A DNA stretch of 64,000 bases from Phlebotomus papatasi (lineage: Eukaryota > Arthropoda > Insecta > Diptera > Psychodidae). The stretch lies in the NCBI RefSeq assembly GCF_024763615.1, contig NC_077222.1, positions 12,524,001-12,588,000 on the forward strand, read 5' to 3'. Every line of letters starts with the position of its first letter. Positions within the stretch are counted from its first letter, which is position 1. Made by a program: the position numbers and the translations under genes. A model generated the notes under the pieces. That model was given only the letters and a program-made list of their open reading frames with translations, searched no databases and was not told where the DNA came from. Of this stretch, positions 53,900-64,000 are shown piece by piece.

Positions 53900-54479
53900 G
53901 CAAAAAAAACATTTTTAAAAGGTCCCTCCTGAAAGAAAAACATATAGTTCCGTCACTTAGTTTGCAAAATAAAAATTTTCAAATAGTGTTATAATGCGAA
54001 AAATTCGTAAGGCATCCCCAGAATATGTTGCTTCTGGGAAATCCAAATATTTGCCAGTCCAAACCAACATTTACATCTAAGAGGTAAAATTCGTGCGAGC
54101 AGTTAAAATGCTAGGGAAAGACATGGAGCCATTACTGAGAGACAAAACAAATCGTTTCGAGCGTCTTGAATGAACTGACCATTTGAATGGGTACCGTTGG
54201 TACATAATCCTCTCGTTCAGTAATAAGTTTCCCGCCTTGAGAACTCTCTCCGGTATAGAGATTTTTCCTTTACCGATTCGAACAATGAGAAAGAAAAGAG
54301 TGTGCGATTAACTTTTTTTCCTCGTAACTAACCCTTTTTAGGTGTAAAAATATATCAACATTTTTTAATATTAATTTTACACCTTTTTAAGGGTAAAATT
54401 AACATGAAAAAGGGTAACTTCAACGCCCAATACACCTAAAAAAGGTAATATTTACACCGATTTTGCATCAATACCACAT
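53900..54479. other. Spacer with short inverted GGTGTAAAA phrases
   Basis: Between 54325 and 54460 TTTTTAGGTGTAAAA, TTTTACACCTTTTTAAGGG and ACACCTAAAAAAGG form imperfect local inverted repeats, probably the body of the element ending at 54537. No gene. Confidence 0.4.
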
Positions 54480-54537
54480 GGTAAAATTAACAATTTCCGG
54501 AATGTTATTTTAACTTTTTCGGATTTTTCTCAGTGAA
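54480..54537 (-). repeat. Transposon terminus, inverse of 16013-16068
   Basis: GGTAAAATTAACAATTTCCG and CTTTTTCGGATTTTTCTCAG form the reverse complement of the earlier copy. The palindrome TTCCGGAA is kept only in part. Confidence 0.6.
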
Positions 54538-54599
54538 GGTATATCAGAGAGAACTTACCTAAAAACCCGTTTGAAGTTCGAACGTTTAAACCGACAAGT

Positions 54600-54848
54600 T
54601 ACACAAAAGTGAGCAAGTTCATGAAATAGACATTTTAATAAAATTGCAATTCATACGTTTTTCCATCCTGAAATTTCACAAAACTGCACAAAAAATCACT
54701 TTTTGCAGCAAATGTTTGCACACTGTTGTTGACATTGTTGACGATTGAACTGTCAAGAATATCGAAATTCGAAATGCCAAAATAATCAGCGCTAAAGCGG
54801 TGGGTGTATGAACTTGCACTTTAGGCTTCCGGTAGATTTTCGAACAGA
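54600..54848. repeat. Dispersed repeat, copy of 16800-17020, split at 54849
   Basis: Matches in order to 16800-17020 (ATCCTGAAATTTCACAAAAC, ACACTGTTGTTGAC, CAGCGCTAA). It continues after the inserted element at 55763-55790 (ATGGCTTGGCTTG), which confirms that the GGGTGG element entered here. Confidence 0.7.
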
Positions 54849-54850
54849 TA

Positions 54851-55762
54851 GGGTGGAGTAACCACTTATCGCCACTTTTAGGAAAAAGTGAAATTAATTG
54901 TATTATAACTTTTGACCCCTTATTATCAGATAACTCAAATTTGACACAAAGCTACTTAGATATATTGGCTCTAGATTCTTCAAAACAATTGTCCTACAAT
55001 TCAACGTGGAAGTACATAAAAAACTAATTTTTATTAACAATGCAAAAATAACCACTTCGTCGCCACTTTTTACCACTTTTCGCCAGTTCTGTAACCACTT
55101 CTCGCCACCCACTTGAAAAAGTACAAACTCGATTATTTTGAGCAATATTATGCAAATAATACATTCAGCATTTCTTTTTCCTCATGATCACCTTATTATT
55201 ACTCACATTAAATGATTTTTCTTAACTTTTATTTGAGAAATCAAATTATTAGACTATTGCAGAAAGTATACAAAGTAGATTTGACAACTGAGAATCTATG
55301 AAGTGAAGTTAGCGTCGCATATTGAAAAGCTATGGCGACAGGTGGTGAATCAATTTTAGAATATTACCACTTTCCGTCATGGCTTATTTTTATATAAAAA
55401 TAATATAAAATGAAATATTAACTAACTAAATACAAACTTTATGTATTCGCCGAATGTAATTAAATTTTCAATAGGCAAATTATTGATTCAAAATCGAAAA
55501 TTTTGTTCGATAAAAGTTTCATGACACTTACTATTTTTGGTAAGAAATATTGGATTCGATGCACTTGCTTAAAATATTCCTCTAAAAAATGCTCAAACAT
55601 TTAAATTCAAAACAAAAAATGAGTGTTTTTCGACTCTGTACGTAGCAGTAATAAAAAATACAAGTAACTTTGCGGCTCATTTATTTCATAAATCGTGAAA
55701 AATAGCGATTTCAATGTACGTGGCGAGAAGTGGGGCACTGGCGAGATGTGGTGATTCCACCC
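54851..55762. mobile_element. 912-bp GGGTGGAGTAACCAC element, uninterrupted
   Basis: The left GGGTGGAGTAACCACTTATC and the right GATGTGGTGATTCCACCC are inverted ends with TA duplications (54849-54850, 55763-55764). Subterminal 'cgccac' and 'gtggcga' phrases repeat several times in opposite orientation at the two ends (CACTTCTCGCCACCC, GTGGCGAGAAGTGG). Non-coding. It is the reference copy for dissecting 31485-34371. Confidence 0.92.
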
Positions 55763-55789
55763 TATGGCTTGGCTTGTCTCTTCGAAAGG

Positions 55790-56350
55790 TTAAGTTATCA
55801 ATGAGGGCCCGCTATTACCTTTGGCAATAAATTGGGATTGAGCTGGAACCCAGTGTGGTTCACCACCCTTTGGGAAGCGCCGAGGCTGTTTTCCCCTTCC
55901 TGATTCCTGAACTCGCCTCCTCGAGCTGTGTGCCACAGCCATTGTTTTCGGCAATGCCACTGGAAAGGATTAGGACCGAAAATGCTGTACTACATTCCAA
56001 GAAGTGCCGAGATCTTTGCCCCTTTCCTTGGTCGCCGTGGATGCCCAAGCTCGCCTCCTTGAACATTGGGGAGTAGATATGGTCACTGTCGACCTTTATT
56101 CTTGACTGAATCCAAGGGTGCTTTTCAATCTTCTGGGAAGCGCCAATATCGTGACTCCTTCTCTTGTCCGATGAAATGAGCAGTTTCTTCCCGAATAGAG
56201 TGCAGAGGGGAATCCACCCTCGGCAAATATGGATAACTGTTATTTTTAGCCTGATAATGATGAGCCCGTCCACGCTTTTCGACCGGATGTCGCTTTAAAC
56301 CGATCAATTTTACCGGGTCTTGGTAGGTTTAGTGTTAAGGAGCAGGAGAG
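55790..56350. other. GC-richer block, unrecognised
   Basis: A sharp change of composition and a 137-codon minus frame with ATG (55860-56273) set it apart from its neighbours. The deduced peptide (with CTLFGKKLLISSDKRRSHD) matches no family I know. GAAGCGCC and GAGGCGAG-type phrases recur. A retroelement fragment is possible, but nothing proves it. Confidence 0.35.
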
Positions 56351-56540
56351 GATCCAATATCCCTTAAGTTACGAACTCAAATCTTAAGTCTAATAAATCG
56401 TTAAGTTTGAGGTAAACCCTAAGTTGTCTTCATGTCGCTGGACCAAGACTCAGTCTCCTCTATCCCGCTTTAAAGGTCGAAAAGTCTCATTCACAATAAT
56501 GGTATAGGAATGCTAAAACGACAAATATGCTATTGTATTA

Positions 56541-56788
56541 GGGTAAAGTGTATAATTTGGAATTAGTGTTTCAAGTTGGACAATTCGCCGGTACAAGTTG
56601 GACATGGCTTTTTTCTTGATAAATACAGTACAAAATTTGTTTTTAAGCATAAGGAACCAAATTTTAAAACTAAAGCATTAAAAATATACAAATAAAAATG
56701 AAGTACTAAATTTATCAAGACGAAAAGCCCTGTCCAAATTGTACCATTGTCCAACTTGTACCACTGTTCAACTTGTACCACTTTACCC
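56541..56788. mobile_element. 248-bp MITE, GGGTAAAGTG termini with CAAGTTGGACA repeats
   Basis: GGGTAAAGTGTATAATTTGGA on the left, CTTGTACCACTTTACCC on the right, TA on both sides. Inside, CAAGTTGGACA-type phrases occur twice on the left, and TGTACCA/CCAACTTGTACC three times inverted on the right, making a short tandem foldback end. Confidence 0.85.
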
Positions 56789-56833
56789 TACTTATTTTAA
56801 TTCCCAAAACCTCTTAAATATTATTAACGTTAT

Positions 56834-56971
56834 GGCCTCTACACATTGGGAACAGCGTTCGTCAAAAATGCATTTTTGACGTAATTTTGATGTTTCCACC
56901 TAAAGAGATGCAGACAATCTCCTTCGAAAAAGAATTTTTTTTATGAAAATTGCTCCGAATGTGTAGACGCC
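56834..56971. mobile_element. Decayed TGGCCTCTACACA hairpin MITE
   Basis: TTA then TGGCCTCTACACATTGGG at the left; the right end is degraded (GAATGTGTAGACGCC). The inner AAAAATGCATTTTTGACG is locally self-complementary. Third and oldest-looking member of the 110-bp family. Confidence 0.65.
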
Positions 56972-57158
56972 TTTCAGTCGAAAATTCCGGAAATAAAAAT
57001 TTATATAATACGATGGCTCTAAAACACGTATATAAGTATTAGATATTATTTCGCTTTTTATCGATAAAATTATGTTTATTTAAACCCACTATAACCCAGA
57101 TCAATTTTGTAATTTTAATCTTAGTCCTAATGGCTATAAATTGAACTTTTAAGTATTA

Positions 57159-57268
57159 TGGCCTCTACACACTAGAGAAATTTTTGTCCATATTGAAGAG
57201 TTTTTCCTAGACAAGGGTAGGGAATTTGCTTCAATATGGACATAAATTTCTCGAGTGTGTAGAGGCCA
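57159..57268. mobile_element. 110-bp hairpin MITE, TGGCCTCTACACACTAG termini
   Basis: Same length and near-identical sequence as 13022-13131. TTA on both sides (57156-57158, 57269-57271). The arms pair almost fully around AAGAGTTTTTCC. Confidence 0.9.
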
Positions 57269-57271
57269 TTA

Positions 57272-58929
57272 GTTTAATTTATTTTAAAACTATTTTATTT
57301 CATTTTATAGATATATTTATTTGAATTACTTGCAATTCAATGTGAAACGTAATGCATTTATACGTTCATAGAGAAGTAGCATTGATGAGAAGGAATTCTT
57401 CTCTATGGTTATTATCTCTAGATCAATATTCCACCCTTCAATTTGTCTGAGTGTATTATTACAACATAGATGATGTCACTATAATATTCCACACTCCATA
57501 TCATCAATGGTGTTTCTTTCCTCTAATGTTCTTACACGTTTGAATGCGATATTGGAGTATGTTGCAGGAGGAAGGAAGGATCATTTCACTGGAAGAGACG
57601 AAGAAGAATTTGTGCTACATAGTGTTGGAAGTTATTTTTTTTCTTTCCTTTTGAGGGTTTGAGGAAAAGTTTTCGGTGATACATAAATATTTCATAGAGA
57701 AAATGTGTTCTCATCAACTTTTCCTTCTATAAGTTGCCTCCCCGTATGGATGGGAAAAACTCGTTGATTTCCTCTTCAACAGTATATCCTTGGGTATGAT
57801 GGACATGTTTCTCCTTTTTTCGGGGTAATAGTTCCCATATGCATTTTCACATAATTTGATACACATCAAGTGGGAATAGCATCAGCATGATGATGTTGCC
57901 ATCTTCACCATCCAATCCTCCTCCGACCAATTCTTCTCCACAACGATGATGAGAATATCTCGAGACGGAGGATGACAGTGTTTTGGATGGAAGAAATTTT
58001 CACCACTCACAATTATTAGTGTGGATCACTTTCATTTTAGATTAGCATTCATTTCATCTTTCCAGACACCAACTAATATAGTATTTTATGTCTCATCCAC
58101 TTACTGCAGTTTCCGCTTTCTATCCACAAGACAGAAAAAGGGGTGGCAGATTAATCCATCCTTCGCGAAATTCTCTGTGCTACGTTTCTCAAAATTACTT
58201 TTTGTGGTGCATGGTATGACTTTTAGTTGTTTAGTCTATCGATTTACCACCGTTTTTAATCGATTCCCAAGTTCTGCGGTCATAGAAATGATTTACTTAT
58301 TTACTGATTTATGTTATCTATTTGAATCCTTAATGAATTCCTACTGGTCCAAAATTCGAAGACCTTTCAAATAAATCCAAACTTATCTTAATCGGTCAAG
58401 AAATATGATCTCCACATCCTTTTGAATATATCTAATACAAAAAATATGATTGCATTCAAAATGCTTCAATTGTCTGTAAGCATATACTCGTGATGTTAGA
58501 AAAACAAGTCTAACTGTTTTTAATTCACGGATTCGGAAATAACGGTGAGTCATTCCGTCAAATGGTTTTTTAAGGTTTAAAGCTAAAAAGACACTTAAGT
58601 AAGCATTTTTAAGTCAATTTGGGGTGAATATGGAATCAATGAAAAGGTCTTTGAGTCTAGAACAAATATAAATCGGTTTCAACCTGTTACAAATCGTTAA
58701 CAATTAAAAAAGAGTCCTTCAATTCAGTTTTTAGTTCGTTTTTATTTTTTATTTATGAATACTATTGAAAAAGAAAGTGTAAACCAGTAATTTTTCAAAA
58801 ACTAATTAAGATGTAATTATAATTTAAAACAAATGATTAATTTTTTGGATAATATTCATAGTGTATTAAAAAATACGCAAAAAATCTTAGGTGTTTTTAA
58901 ACCTTAAATCGTTTTAAAAGTTGTCGTTC
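57272..58929. other. Single-copy island, no recognised gene
   Basis: A plus frame of 117 codons (58021-58374) has no start ATG near its beginning and no recognisable domain. No repeats shared with the rest of the window. Confidence 0.4.
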
Positions 58930-60047
58930 AATCTATCGAATCGTTTAGATCTCGGATCCCGACTGACAGTCACACCTTCTATAGGTCACTCTTAGGGCCC
59001 AAATAGACTCAGAGTGATACTCGAAAATATTTAGTCTGTATTATTATACCTTTAATGGACCTCTAATGGATGATCCTAAGTCCCTGATGTATAACAGTTT
59101 GGGATAAATCTTTAGTACCAAATTTTACAGGCTGAATATTCTCGAGGTCAGCCTGAGTCTACTTGGCCCCTTAGACTCATTTCTCTGTCAGAGACGAGGA
59201 ATCAGGGAATAGTCAGGATCATTACCAGTAACATTATTGCCAGTAAACTACGTCGGGTAACTATCGGCTCTACTACAAATGGATTGCCTTAAGTTAATTC
59301 AGGATAGAACGTTCCAGAGTACTCCAGTCCCATTATCCTGTAATGAGCTAACGTCATGGTATACACCATCGATCCACCGGAGGCCGCATCAATTTTGTAT
59401 TCTTGAAGCATATAGTCCATTCCTAAAAGAGTTCTAGGCTGAATCGATCTTATTCTTTGTGAGTTTTATGAACAGTCTACGTAACGCAAAGTATCTTATA
59501 TATACTTAGAACTGTACTCTTTCTTGTAATGAGTTAGACTTATTTATTATCGCAATACTTAACCAATCCAACAAATTACATGAAACTTATTCTCAATAGG
59601 GCATCGACCAATCTAGTCCACTCACAACTATTTTTCGTCATTTTCAGCTTGGATTAGCACGTATCTCTACCATAAACATCAAGCTTATATGGGATTTCTC
59701 AATTTATGTATCAATTAGATCAATATTTAAGTACATACTCTTACTGTCTCATAGGACCCAACAATCCGACCTATTCCTTGCCAAACATGTGCTTTCAATG
59801 ACGCGGGGACCATTGGTGGGCACCCATCCCGCAGTTTAACCTAAACCAGTTTAACTTAAACCTAGTCTATGGTTACAAGCCAAAAGACACTCTGAACCGG
59901 ACCATAAAGTGTTGTACGCTCATGCTTCATAGTCAAGCTCCAATGTTTCCTACCTCTTTCAGCCCCTGAAATTTCTTAACCTGTTTCCCAGCATGGAAGT
60001 AGTCTCACTACAACACCGGTCTAAGATTTGAAAAGAAGATTATTTAG
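58930..60047. other. Decayed, GC-balanced block without recognisable coding
   Basis: Sequence from 58930 to about 60000 is less AT-rich but full of stops in every frame. Phrases such as GACTCAGAGTGATACTCG and TTTAACCTAAACCAGTTTAA are locally repetitive. An old retroelement is possible. Confidence 0.35.
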
Positions 60048-60051
60048 TTAA

Positions 60052-60552
60052 CCCTTTAATGACGAGACACTTTTTACGGACTGAAAATCAACAATAAAAT
60101 TAAACTGGGAAACATAATCAATGATAAGTCTTACATCTAACCTTAGGAAGTCCAACAGAGTCTGATTCGGTGTATTTTGCGCCTCTATGAACGATAGAGA
60201 CAAAAATAGCCTAAAAATTTAAAATATTTTTTTTTTTTCAGAAAATACCAATGAATAATATTTTTCGCTTTAATTAAAATATTACGTATGAGTATTGTAG
60301 TTTTTATTGCCAAAAGGGTTTTGGTTAAAAATAATTAGAAGTATAAAAAATAAATAAAATCAATTATGAATTTGAGAATTTAAAAATTCGCCATTTTTAG
60401 CTTAAATATTTACTACTTGCAAAAAATATTCTAGATTCCTTTAACCTTCTACTTTGCAATTATGTACAAACATAGGAAAAAAAATAACTTTAGGTGGTCA
60501 GGAAAAATTATTTTCTTTATGGAACACCGGTGTTCCAATCGTCCTTAAAGGG
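60052..60552. mobile_element. 501-bp piggyBac-like MITE
   Basis: TTAA (60048-60051) CCCTTTAATGACGAGACAC on the left; CAATCGTCCTTAAAGGG TTAA (60553-60556) on the right. The sequence is close to 36930-37446 along its length. The TTAA duplication is exact. No transposase. Confidence 0.92.
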
Positions 60553-60556
60553 TTAA

Positions 60557-61020
60557 ACGGTCACCACCCAGAGGCCCGTAATGATATCTTGTTCACTATC
60601 ATCAAATCTTCAGTTTAAAGTATAGATCATCAGGAAGGATAACGGTCGGGTCGGGGCTATGTATCATGGCACCACCACATCACAGACGATTACTCCTGAG
60701 CGCTAAAATTGGATAGAAGTATCTTTGGTAAATGGGTTGCCAACAAGAAGTCGTATGACTGACAACCCCAAAGAATCCATACGTATTTGCTCGACATTGC
60801 TAAGCCCAGAATCACGTAAGTTAAAGATTAAGTTTATGTCAACGATCCCTTAATTTCCTTATAGGTAGGTTCTCCGAAAACCCCATGTCCCTATCTCAAA
60901 TCGTTCGGCCTATACGTAAAAGTAATCAAAGTTACGCAATTTTCAGCAACATCGAACTCTCTGAACTACTTGAATAACGGGGACAGAAAACTAAAAGATA
61001 TCGAAGAATATATAGGGGTG
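60557..61020. other. Continuation of the decayed block
   Basis: GGTTCTCCGAAAACCCC / CTATCTCAAATCGTTCGGCC at 60866-60909 resembles 29312-29356. The MITE at 60052 therefore sits inside older repeat-like DNA. No gene. Confidence 0.4.
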
Positions 61021-62560
61021 AGGGGTATAAAATATATTGCCGTGTACGTAGAGCTGGAGCAATAAAAAGCTGCTTTGTGCAGAAAATCCTGGAAAATTAT
61101 TTTGTAACAATTTCTGTGTGAAAGATGAAGTTTTCAGAACAGCAGTATGTTCTGACAAAATATCCCTCATCGTTTATCCATCCCATCTGCGAGCTCACCT
61201 GAGAGATATTATTGTAACACGATGGGGAACTAATGAAGGATTAAAGTTTTCTCTTAGGTGAAAAAGTTCAAGCTCTTCGTTGGAGCTTTGAAGCAGTTTT
61301 CTGGGTGAAGAAATGGAGGCAAGATTGAATAGAGCTCGAGGATGAACGAGTGGATGGGATGATAAGGAAGCGTTTCTCGTCAATGGGATTGGTCGTCCAT
61401 GGGGATGTAATATAACAATGCTCCACATGGAGGCCTGATAGAGTGCCAAGAGATACAGTGATAATTGTGAAGCCAAAGCCACACATATCAAATAATCTCA
61501 ATCTAATCTGGTGGAGCTTTTTGCGTTTCGGCATCACGGGTGATTCCTTAATGAATAAATTCAAAGGGGGCAGAGAAACCTCCTTCCAAGTCTTGGGGTT
61601 GACTCGGCAAACCCAAATCACAGCCATTCTTCTCTCTGAGCTCCCATTCAATGTCTTAATTACAGATTGACTCTCGCACGAACCCGGACAAGGGGGTGTT
61701 AATGAAGGCCTTCCATCCCCCCCAATACTTTCACAAAAGCTCCATACTGCGTTTGCCATGTGAGGGAGCTTCCACGGTGATGAAAAGAATACTTTATTGC
61801 AAGTGTTGGAGTCCTCATCCACCCCGAAAAAAAAAGTATATCTCCATCCCCTCGGCATTGTGCCTTCCTGCGGGAAAATATACTCGACACATAGGGGTAA
61901 ATTATAAACAGCCACCCACACGCGAGGTGGATTTATGAGTGTGAAAATGGTGACACAATCTGTTCAAATCACACAAAATTACACTTTCAGCATGGAATGT
62001 TAATAAGTTATGCACATATATAGCGGCAACAATAGATGGCAAATGGTTGCGAGAGAAATCTTCGTATCTCAGCAATATATATACCCAACTGAGGTTGCTG
62101 GCAAATTTCTATACGTGGGGGTAGTACGCAATGTTGAAACACCGACAATTTCCTTCATCCCCCAACAGCCCTACCCCGCAGAGGCCTTTTCCTTTTGCCA
62201 CCATACACACCTTTTCTCTATTATTCCCAAGACACGATTTCATAGTTGACATACATGTTCGCCTTTCTTTTTCTTTCACTCCCGCACATTCCCCATGAAG
62301 TACGCGCGTCACACCTCGAAGGTGGTCACAGGATGGTTCACAGTTAACCCCGGTTGCATTGGATTAAAGGGCTTAAAGGCCAAACAAATCCTAAAAGGAG
62401 ATAATTCAATAATTACTGGTACTATTTGAATTTGTAATCGAACCAGATTTTTCTAGATTCTTTGGATCAATTTCCCTAATACACAATCATTAGTCAAAAT
62501 TTTCCCAACAAATCAATTTGTTAAGAAATTTAAGAACACATTTTTTAGATATTGTTTTGG
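61021..62560. other. Single-copy island with a 217-codon open frame
   Basis: The longest open frame of the window lies on the minus strand (61268-61921, MWVAVYNLPLCVEYIF onward). Its composition varies strongly along its length, no domain is recognisable and other frames overlap it. It is judged non-coding, but it is the one long frame not made of repeat. Confidence 0.3.
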
Positions 62561-62580
62561 ATAAAGTTTTGGATATTATA

Positions 62581-62745
62581 CTGTCCTCTATTATTAAGTA
62601 TCAATCTGAATTCTTTAAACCTAAGGTTTGTTTTTGTGGTATTAGTTCTCAAATTTCTTAACAAAATTTAAGAATTAATACCACAAAAATAAACCTTAGG
62701 TTTAAAGACCGTTATCAGATTAATACTTATTGATAGAGAAGAGTA
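62581..62745. mobile_element. Hairpin element, arms of about 80 bp
   Basis: TTTAAACCTAAGGTTTGTTT with TTGTGGTATTAG on the left pairs with TAATACCACAAAAATAAACC on the right around an AACAAAATTT loop. The outer parts (AAGTATCAATCTGA and TCAGATTAATACTT) also pair. It abuts the start of the minisatellite and may be its structural boundary. Confidence 0.75.
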
Positions 62746-62754
62746 CACTATCCT

Positions 62755-64000
62755 AGGAACAGTTAAATTTTCTGAGAACAATAAAATTTCCTAAAAATAC
62801 CTGTAAAAAGTAAAGTTTTTTAAGCAGAGTTATATTTCTTAAGAACTGTAAAATTTTCTGCGAAGTGTTAAATTTTCTGTGATAAGTCGATCTCCGCGAT
62901 CAGTAAATTTCCTGCTAAGAAAAAAAATTTACGAACAGGAAACCTTCCTGCGAACAGAAAAATTTCTTAGGAACAGTCTCGAATTTTCTACAAACAGTAA
63001 AATATCCTGGAAATAATCAAATTTCCTGAACAGTAGAAGGTCCTGGAAACAGTAAAATTTTCAGAGAACAGTTAAACTTCCTAAGAACAGTAAAATATCG
63101 TAAAATTGCCAGTGGGAGCAGCAAATTTCCTGATAACTTGTGAAAAGTAACAATTTTCTGTGAATAGTAACATTTCTTAGGAACAGTAATATTTTCTGAG
63201 AGCAGTTAAAGTTCGTGCGATCAAATATCAAATTTTCTGTAAACAGTAAAATTTCCTGCAGAGAAAAATTTTCTGAGAGCAGTATAATTTTCTTTGAACA
63301 GTAGATTTTTTTGCGTACAAGAAAATGTCCTGGGAACGGTAAAATTTTCTGAGAACAAGACAGTTTGTACGAACAGTAAAATTTTCTGTGAACAGTACAA
63401 TTTCCCGTGAACAGTGAAACTTTCTGCGAACAATAAAATTTCCTGCGAACAGTCGAATTTTTTGCAAACAGTGAAATTTTCTGTAAACAGTCGGTTTTCG
63501 TGATCAGTAAATTTTCTGCCAAGAAAAAATGTTACGAATCGAAAAACTTTCTGTGAACAATAAAATTTCTAAGGAACCGTCAAATTTTCCGCGAACAGTA
63601 AAATATTCTGGGAATAGTAAAATATCCCGAACAGTGAAAGATCCTGGGAACAGTTACATTTTCAGCGAACAGTGAAACTTCCTGAAAACAGTAAAATATC
63701 GTAAAATTTCCTTTCACGAGGAAAAGTTTTTAAAAGCAGAAAATTTTCTACTAACTTGCGAAAAATTCCAATTTTCTGTGAATAATAACATTTCTTAGGA
63801 ACTGTAAAATTTTCTGAGAACAGTTAAAGTTCGTGCTAACAATCAAATTTTCTGTAAACAGTAAGATTTCCTGCAAAGAGCAACATTTTCAGCAAACAGA
63901 AAATTTTCCTTCAAACAGTCTTGTTTTTGCTAACCAGAAAATGGCCTGGGAACAGTAAAATTTTCTGAGAACAACGAGAGTTTTTGCGAAAAGTAAAATT
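62755..64000. repeat. 19-bp minisatellite with higher-order repeat of about 600 bp
   Basis: The unit is close to AACAGTAAAATTTTCTGCG. Diagnostic variants recur at a long period: GATCAGTAAATTT at 62898 and 63502, ATCGTAAAATT at 63097 and 63698, AGTTCGTGC at about 63210 and 63828. Thus about 32 units form a higher-order repeat of about 601-618 bp, of which two copies are in the window before it is cut. The 153-codon minus frame at 63061-63522 (SQKVSLFTGNCTVHRKFYCS) is translated repeat. Confidence 0.88.

Noticed and set aside
53529..53912. 127-codon minus-strand frame
   Set aside because: Overlaps the hairpin element at 53699-53857; most of the frame is translated inverted repeat.
61268..61921. 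217-codon minus-strand open frame
   Set aside because: Longest frame in the window, but no domain, uneven composition, overlapping open frames and no supporting splice or start context. Kept only as a note in the island description.
63061..63522. 153-codon minus-strand open frame and its neighbours (63221-63467)
   Set aside because: The peptide is a translation of the 19-bp minisatellite in successive frames (repeats of FYCSQK and NFTV-type phrases), so openness is a by-product of the repeat.
62755..64000. CRISPR-like regular repeat spacing
   Set aside because: Units are contiguous, degenerate and without unique spacers, in a eukaryotic repeat-rich setting.

Overview
The window looks like AT-rich nuclear DNA from an animal, most likely an arthropod and possibly a dipteran. 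This is an inference from three things: extreme density of short inverted-repeat transposons (MITEs), relics of Tc1/mariner, PIF/Harbinger, piggyBac-like, LINE and SINE elements, and candidate short spliceosomal introns. There are no operons, ribosome binding sites, rRNA genes, free-standing tRNA genes or CRISPR arrays. I recognise no host protein-coding gene with confidence. Two small candidates are given: a two-exon gene on the minus strand at about 22.02-22.34 kb and an open stretch at about 47.48-47.76 kb. The window is best read as intergenic or intronic DNA in which islands of single-copy sequence (about 2.4-4.2, 9.7-11.3, 13.9-15.4, 19.5-21.3, 29.8-31.1, 34.4-36.3, 39.6-40.4, 46-47.8, 51.4-53.6, 57.3-58.9 and 61-62.5 kb) are separated by mobile elements.

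Repeats explain most of the structure. (1) Many MITE families share one plan: a TA target duplication, termini usually starting GGG, and inverted ends. Examples are at 7654-8638, 8773-8989, 9490-9665, 21432-21771, 22525-24659, 25385-25601, 29537-29751, 33710-34137, 36692-36871, 54851-55762 and 56541-56788. (2) TTAA-flanked elements with CCC termini resemble piggyBac MITEs (12961-13210, 36930-37446, 41060-41341, 60052-60552). (3) TTA-flanked 110-bp hairpins resemble Harbinger/Tourist MITEs (13022-13131, 57159-57268). (4) Foldback-like elements have arms that are themselves minisatellite arrays around a shared core (4771-7062, 11384-12490, 40432-40906). (5) A palindromic Tc1 relic carries the N-terminal transposase region on both arms (42773-44425).

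Insertions are nested and their order can be read. At 31.1-34.4 kb a CACTG-ended element holds a GGGTGG-ended element. That element holds a D37-spaced Tc1/mariner relic and a separate MITE, and the mariner relic is split by a hairpin element. Second copies elsewhere in the window give the empty sites, which confirm the TA duplications. At 22.5-24.7 kb a 1.8-kb element with degenerate internal modules of about 300 bp sits inside a 0.35-kb MITE. At 44.6-46.0 kb a Harbinger relic that still encodes a transposase N terminus sits inside another MITE.

The right end (62755-64000) enters a 19-bp minisatellite with a higher-order period of roughly 600 bp that runs out of the window. All coordinates and similarities come from reading the sequence by eye; no alignment or database search was run.
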